64,000 bases of DNA from Onchidella celtica (taxonomy: Eukaryota; Mollusca; Gastropoda; Systellommatophora; Onchidiidae): assembly GCA_963931925.1 (NCBI GenBank), contig OZ007581.1, positions 19,893,947-19,957,946 on the forward strand, in the 5' to 3' direction. How positions within the stretch are numbered: position 1 is the stretch's first letter; every line of letters starts with the position of its first letter. Positions 63,666-64,000 of this stretch are shown here, piece by piece. The notes under the pieces were generated by a model. The model was not told the origin of the DNA, searched no databases, and saw only the letters and a list, made by a program, of their open reading frames with translations. Made by a program: the position numbers and the translations under genes.

Positions 63666-63955
63666 CATCGACACCTTACGTCAGTGTGGTCGTCAACGGA
63701 GATGTTTTCAATATCACGGAGAACAATTGCCCCAGCTTGCCAATTACCGCCAATACTACTTTCTATTTCTGTGTGGACAACTTGGAAGATCCCACCTCAT
63801 TATTTGGTTTGACTCCCAGCATCAATGCACTTTCAACTCCAGATGTGGCTTCATGAGCATGCTGTTTGACGCACGTTATGGGAATAGACAGTTCTGGATT
63901 GCATTCACCGATGTATGCAGAAGGGATTACAACGTCACATGTCAAATACCTCCAG
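63666..63955 (+). pseudogene. Gene C exon 4: Ig-like domain with frameshift
   Basis: Acceptor TTTCCAATCTAG, phase 1. The first frame gives VVVNGDVFNIT and TTFYFCVDNLEDP; then the frame must shift to continue as IIWFDSQ, CTFNSRCGFM, FWIAFTDVC and YNVTCQIPPG. Compared with genes A and B one C is missing in the CCC run at 63791-63793, so exon length is 290 instead of 291. The following GCATGT replaces the GTATGT of gene B. All cysteines survive, so the lesion is recent or a sequencing error. Confidence 0.68.
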
Positions 63956-64000
63956 GCATGTCTCTCATAATATTTTGCGTCAGTGGTTGAAGGAAACAGA

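Larger units (their letters stand above)
59429..63955 (+). other. Gene C: four-exon Ig-like family gene, possibly a pseudogene (span)
   Basis: Third paralogue, on the opposite strand. Exons are 59429-59474, 60607-60791, 62632-62854 and 63666-63955. Exon lengths and phases match genes A and B, but the sequence is the most diverged. Exon 4 carries a one-base deletion near 63791 and is followed by GCATGT where the others have GT. Either the gene is dying, or there is an assembly error plus a rare GC donor. The window ends 45 bp after exon 4, so 3' exons are not visible. Confidence 0.65.

Overview
This is a eukaryotic, AT-rich, repeat-dense metazoan window. The evidence is spliced genes with GT-AG introns, many non-LTR retrotransposons (LINEs), tRNA-derived SINEs, Helitron-like elements, MITEs and long minisatellites. 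The repeat style suggests a marine invertebrate, most plausibly a mollusc (gastropod), but nothing here fixes the species. I see no bacterial features, CRISPR array or rRNA.

The only host-gene signal is a family of three paralogous multi-exon genes for secreted or type-I membrane proteins. None is complete in an open reading frame; I assembled them from splice sites. Each has four recognisable coding exons: a 46-nt signal-peptide exon, a 185-nt exon, a 220-223-nt Cys-rich exon and a 288-291-nt exon with an immunoglobulin-like C...W...C pattern. Intron phases are 1, 0 and 1 in every copy. Gene A lies on the minus strand (exons 17193-17148, 15955-15771, 5186-4967, 1589-1302). Gene B lies on the minus strand (34237-34192, 33494-33310, 31633-31414, 26974-26684). 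Gene C lies on the plus strand (59429-59474, 60607-60791, 62632-62854, 63666-63955). Gene C has a one-base deletion in its last visible exon and a GC rather than GT after it. Any 3' exons lie outside the window or are not recognised.

Most of the rest is mobile DNA. RTE-like LINEs with an APE endonuclease occur at 6.9-10.9 kb (minus, one frameshift), 35.7-39.6 kb (plus, intact 1041-codon ORF) and 40.9-48.9 kb (minus). The last is split by a nested LINE with a restriction-like endonuclease (43.2-47.05 kb) flanked by 173-bp direct repeats. CR1/L2-like LINEs occur at 11.0-13.3 kb and 57.7-59.2 kb, with smaller 3' fragments elsewhere. A family of LINE 3' ends with (TTATC)n tails is at 12.3, 17.6, 50.2 and 62.2 kb. 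A decayed IS630/Tc1-like DNA transposon with 23-bp inverted repeats spans 52.6-54.8 kb. Two Helitron-like units sit head to tail at 55.8-57.2 kb. Several MITEs have clear terminal inverted repeats.

Tandem repeats include a 41-bp palindrome-rich array (3.99-4.88 kb, inside gene A intron 3), a 45-bp array (23.8-24.7 kb), an ATCC tract (24.8-25.1 kb), a 17-bp array (25.65-25.77 kb) and a 250-bp GA tract (31.0-31.3 kb). The layout is a young gene-family cluster whose introns and spacers have been enlarged by successive, partly nested transposon insertions.
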